Source: Chlorobiota bacterium (lineage in GTDB: Bacteria; Bacteroidota; Bacteroidia; Bacteroidales; F082). From it: DNA of 7,686 nucleotides. Position 1 is the first letter of the stretch; each line of letters begins with the position of its first letter. The notes under the pieces were generated by a model. That model was given only the letters and a program-made list of their open reading frames with translations, was not told where the DNA came from and made no database searches. The stretch lies in contig JAUXBM010000075.1 of NCBI GenBank assembly GCA_030619415.1, positions 1-7,686 on the forward strand, given 5' to 3'. This document shows positions 5,411 to 7,686 of the stretch, in pieces. The position numbers were made by a program, and so were the translations under genes.

Positions 5411-7546
5411 ATGCTTGCCACGATAATTCCTTTTATTTCGAATGAAACTGGTGTTTCAAACCAACAAGTCAAGAAAACATTAACCTTGCTCTCGGAGGGT
5501 GCAACAATTCCTTTTATTTCGAGATACCGAAAAGAAGTAACCGGAAACCTTGATGAAGTCCAGGTTGGGGAGATAAATGCATTATTCGCGAAACTGGACA
5601 AATTGGAAAAAAGAAAAGAATCTATCCTCGAAACCATCGCTGAACAAGGTAAATTGACGGATGATTTAAAAACGGCTATCCAACAAACTTTTGACCCAAA
5701 TACACTCGAAGACCTGTACCTGCCGTATAAAATCAAAAGGAAAACGAAAGCAGAAATTGCAAGGCAACACGGGCTGGAGCCGCTTGCTAAAATTATTATG
5801 GCACAGAAAGAAACCAATATTGACTCGCGTGCCAAACAATTTATTACAAAAGAAGTCAAGACGATAGATGAAGTATTGCAAGGTGCCCGTGAAATTATGG
5901 CTGAATGGGTTAATGAAAACCAGCTTGCCCGTAAAATAATCAGGTCATTATTCCAAAATCAGGCCACGATCAAATCAAAGGTTGTGAAATCAAAAACTGA
6001 AGAAGCAGAAAGATACCAGGACTATTTTGATTATGAAGAACCCCTAAATAGCTGCAAATCGCACCGTCTGCTTGCCATAAGAAGAGGAGAAAAGGAAGGA
6101 TTTCTCAAGGTGAAAATACGCCCTCCCGAGTCAATTGCGCTTCAAAAACTCAACAAACTCTTTATTAAAAGTGATTATTCCGGACATATAAAAAAAGCGA
6201 TTTCAAGCGGTTACAAACGTCACCTCGCCCCTGCTATTGAAAACGAGGTGTCGGCTTCTTTAAAACAAACCGCTGACGAAGAAGCCATTAAAGTGTTTTC
6301 AGAAAACCTGAGACAATTGCTTTTGTCGCCTCCATTGGGTGATAAAAGGGTGTTAGCGATCGATCCGGGATACAGATCAGGGTGTAAAATAGTTTGCCTT
6401 GATGAACATGGTGGACTGCTGCATAACGTCAATATCTTTCCCCATCCACCACAATCGCAAACAGCAATGGCGATGAGCAAGATAAGCAACCTCGTTCAGC
6501 AGTATAAAATAGATGCCATCGCTATTGGTAATGGAACAGCAGGAAGGGAAACGGAAAGCCTGGTTAGCCGAATTCGTTTTAAAAGCGAAATACAGGTATT
6601 TGTAGTCAATGAGGCCGGGGCGTCGGTGTATTCTGCCTCATCCGTTGCACGCGAAGAATTTCCTGAGTACGATGTAACAGTGCGTGGTGCTATTTCTATT
6701 GGCCGGCGCCTTGTTGACCCTCTTGCTGAACTGGTAAAGGTTGAGCCCAAATCCATCGGCGTAGGTCAGTATCAACATGATGTTGACCAGAAATTATTGA
6801 AAGACTCGTTGGATGCGGTCGTAATGAGTTGTGTGAACAAAGTGGGCGTGGATGTAAATACAGCAAGCAAACATCTTTTAACCTATGTATCAGGACTTGG
6901 TCCGCAACTGGCACAAAATATTGTGGATTACAGAAGTAAAAACGGATTCTATTCTGACAGACAGTCGTTATTAAAAGTACCTCGACTAGGGGAAAAGGCG
7001 TTTGAACAATGTGCCGGTTTTCTGAGAATTAAAAATGGAATTAGCCCTTTAGATAATAGCGCGGTTCATCCGGAAAAATACCCCCTGGCTGAAAAAATTG
7101 CAAAAACGGCAGGTATATCGATTAACCAGCTCATAGGCAATGATGCTGCAATTGCAAAAATTAATTTTGAAGACTTTGAAGACAAAAACAATGGAAAAGC
7201 CACGCTTATTGATATTAAAAAGGAACTGTTAAAGCCTGGACTGGACCCAAGGAAGAGGGCCAGAACTTTTGAGTTTGCAAAAAATATTTTTAAAATTAAT
7301 GACCTGAAAGTAGGCATGACCCTGCCTGGAATTGTGACCAATATCACCAATTTTGGCGCTTTCGTTGATGTGGGTGTTAAACAGGATGGTTTAATTCACC
7401 TTTCCAATCTTGCCGATGAATATATAGGTAATCCTGCTGATTTTGTTAAACTAAATCAGCATGTTAAGGTAAAAGTTATATCGCTTGAGATAAACCGCAA
7501 GCGCATCGGTCTTTCGATGAAAGATGTTAAACAATTAATTCCTTAA
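5411..7546 (+). CDS. tex: Tex family S1 RNA-binding transcription accessory protein
   Basis: Tex is a conserved cytoplasmic nucleic-acid-binding protein related to eukaryotic Spt6, linked to transcription and RNA metabolism; its exact reaction is unsettled. Domains in order: the N-terminal helical Tex region (about 1-200, with ATIPFISRYRKE 31-42 and TLEDLYLPYK 98-107); a YqgF/RNase H-like domain (about 312-440, with LAIDPGYRSGCK 315-326, GNGTAGRE 373-380 and VNEAGASVYSAS 399-410); the conserved GRRLVDPLAELVKVEPKSIG 431-450; helix-hairpin-helix motifs (about 487-540, GLGPQLA and RLGEKAFEQCAGFLR); and an S1 OB-fold (about 634-704, from VGMTLPGIVTNITNFGAFVD to GLSMK). At 711 residues it lacks the C-terminal extension seen after S1 in proteobacterial Tex (about 770-790). 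The ATG at 5411 gives the correct N-terminus; ATG 5407 is out of frame. There is no SD. It is divergent from csp, and its stop overlaps the convergent partial gene at the right edge. Confidence 0.97.
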   Translation: MLATIIPFISNETGVSNQQVKKTLTLLSEGATIPFISRYRKEVTGNLDEVQVGEINALFAKLDKLEKRKESILETIAEQGKLTDDLKTAIQQTFDPNTLEDLYLPYKIKRKTKAEIARQHGLEPLAKIIMAQKETNIDSRAKQFITKEVKTIDEVLQGAREIMAEWVNENQLARKIIRSLFQNQATIKSKVVKSKTEEAERYQDYFDYEEPLNSCKSHRLLAIRRGEKEGFLKVKIRPPESIALQKLNKLFIKSDYSGHIKKAISSGYKRHLAPAIENEVSASLKQTADEEAIKVFSENLRQLLLSPPLGDKRVLAIDPGYRSGCKIVCLDEHGGLLHNVNIFPHPPQSQTAMAMSKISNLVQQYKIDAIAIGNGTAGRETESLVSRIRFKSEIQVFVVNEAGASVYSASSVAREEFPEYDVTVRGAISIGRRLVDPLAELVKVEPKSIGVGQYQHDVDQKLLKDSLDAVVMSCVNKVGVDVNTASKHLLTYVSGLGPQLAQNIVDYRSKNGFYSDRQSLLKVPRLGEKAFEQCAGFLRIKNGISPLDNSAVHPEKYPLAEKIAKTAGISINQLIGNDAAIAKINFEDFEDKNNGKATLIDIKKELLKPGLDPRKRARTFEFAKNIFKINDLKVGMTLPGIVTNITNFGAFVDVGVKQDGLIHLSNLADEYIGNPADFVKLNQHVKVKVISLEINRKRIGLSMKDVKQLIP
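5425..5522. repeat. Perfect 17-bp direct repeat within the 5' end of tex
   Basis: AATTCCTTTTATTTCGA occurs at 5425-5441 and again at 5506-5522. The 81-nt offset is a multiple of three, so both copies are read in the same frame and encode IPFIS (residues 6-10 and 33-37) with the same codons. The second copy is the conserved Tex motif; the first lies in the variable N-terminus. Confidence 0.93.
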
Positions 7547-7686
7547 TCAAGAATATCATTCACCCAACTTAAACCGGCCATCACTGCCGGGAAGCCAATG
7601 GTATTGGTTAGAAGCAGTACACAATGACGAATTTCTTCAGCCGTAGCGCCTGCTTCCAAAGCACGCTTTGTATGGCTATGCGTTGC
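7543..7686 (-). CDS. Carboxymuconolactone decarboxylase / AhpD-like protein, C-terminal fragment
   Basis: The last 47 codons and TAA of a gene entering from the right edge. The peptide contains HTKRALEAGATAEEIRH, then VLLLTNTIGFPAVMAGLSWV and the end NDILD. This matches the C-terminal helices of the CMD/AhpD fold, a small all-helical family that includes alkylhydroperoxidase-like thiol peroxidases and true gamma-carboxymuconolactone decarboxylases. By alignment from memory, His5 of the fragment is the conserved active-site His, and the usual redox Cys four residues before it would be Ala1. If so, peroxidase activity is doubtful, but the alignment is short. It is convergent with tex, sharing TTAA at the stops. 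The start and any partner genes are outside the window, so the substrate cannot be told. Confidence 0.85.
   Translation of the reverse strand, partial: ATHSHTKRALEAGATAEEIRHCVLLLTNTIGFPAVMAGLSWVNDILD

Noticed and set aside
5365..5859. 164-codon minus-strand open frame across the start of tex.
   Set aside because: It is antisense to well-conserved tex codons and crosses the divergent promoter; its low-complexity Ser/Phe-rich peptide has no recognisable domain.
1..7686. A novel defence, mobile or biosynthetic system.
   Set aside because: All complete genes are recognised housekeeping families, with no recombinase, toxin-antitoxin pair, repeat array, reverse transcriptase or gene cluster of unknown function in view.

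Overview
The window looks like ordinary chromosomal DNA from a member of the Bacteroidota. Three things point there: -7 boxes of the form TAnnTTTG ahead of most genes, mostly poor Shine-Dalgarno sequences, and protein variants that I recall as typical of that phylum (UvrA, the single-domain cold-shock protein, and a DEAD-box helicase with a DbpA-type RNA-binding domain). By eye the genes have moderate GC and the gaps are very AT-rich. I cannot name a genus.

Layout, left to right. Positions 1-77 (minus) hold the first 25 codons of a gene that leaves the window on the left; they look like the N-terminus of an ECF-type sigma-70 factor. Positions 78-238 are a divergent promoter region. Positions 239-3073 (plus) are uvrA, the damage-recognition ATPase of nucleotide excision repair. 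Positions 3070-4791 (minus) are a DEAD-box RNA helicase (deaD-like), convergent with uvrA and overlapping it by 4 nt. Positions 4792-4955 hold the deaD promoter and a strong hairpin terminator for the next gene. Positions 4956-5150 (minus) are a 64-residue cold-shock protein. Positions 5151-5410 are a second divergent promoter region, containing a long presumed csp leader. Positions 5411-7546 (plus) are tex, an S1-domain RNA-binding transcription accessory protein. Positions 7543-7686 (minus) are the C-terminal 47 codons of a carboxymuconolactone decarboxylase/AhpD-like protein, convergent with tex and again overlapping by 4 nt.

The complete genes all act on nucleic acids: DNA repair, RNA unwinding, RNA chaperoning and transcription/RNA binding. 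Csp and the DEAD-box helicase are a functionally sensible pair (cold-induced RNA remodelling), but the terminator between them and a separate -7 box suggest separate transcripts. No multi-gene operon is visible, and neighbouring genes alternate in strand except for csp and deaD.

I found no mobile element, CRISPR array, tRNA, rRNA or evident new system. The points worth a second look are small: two convergent gene pairs ending in the same shared TTAA, a TTG start for the helicase, a UvrA lacking one zinc-binding cysteine pair, a perfect 17-bp in-frame direct repeat inside tex, and a probable long cold-shock leader.
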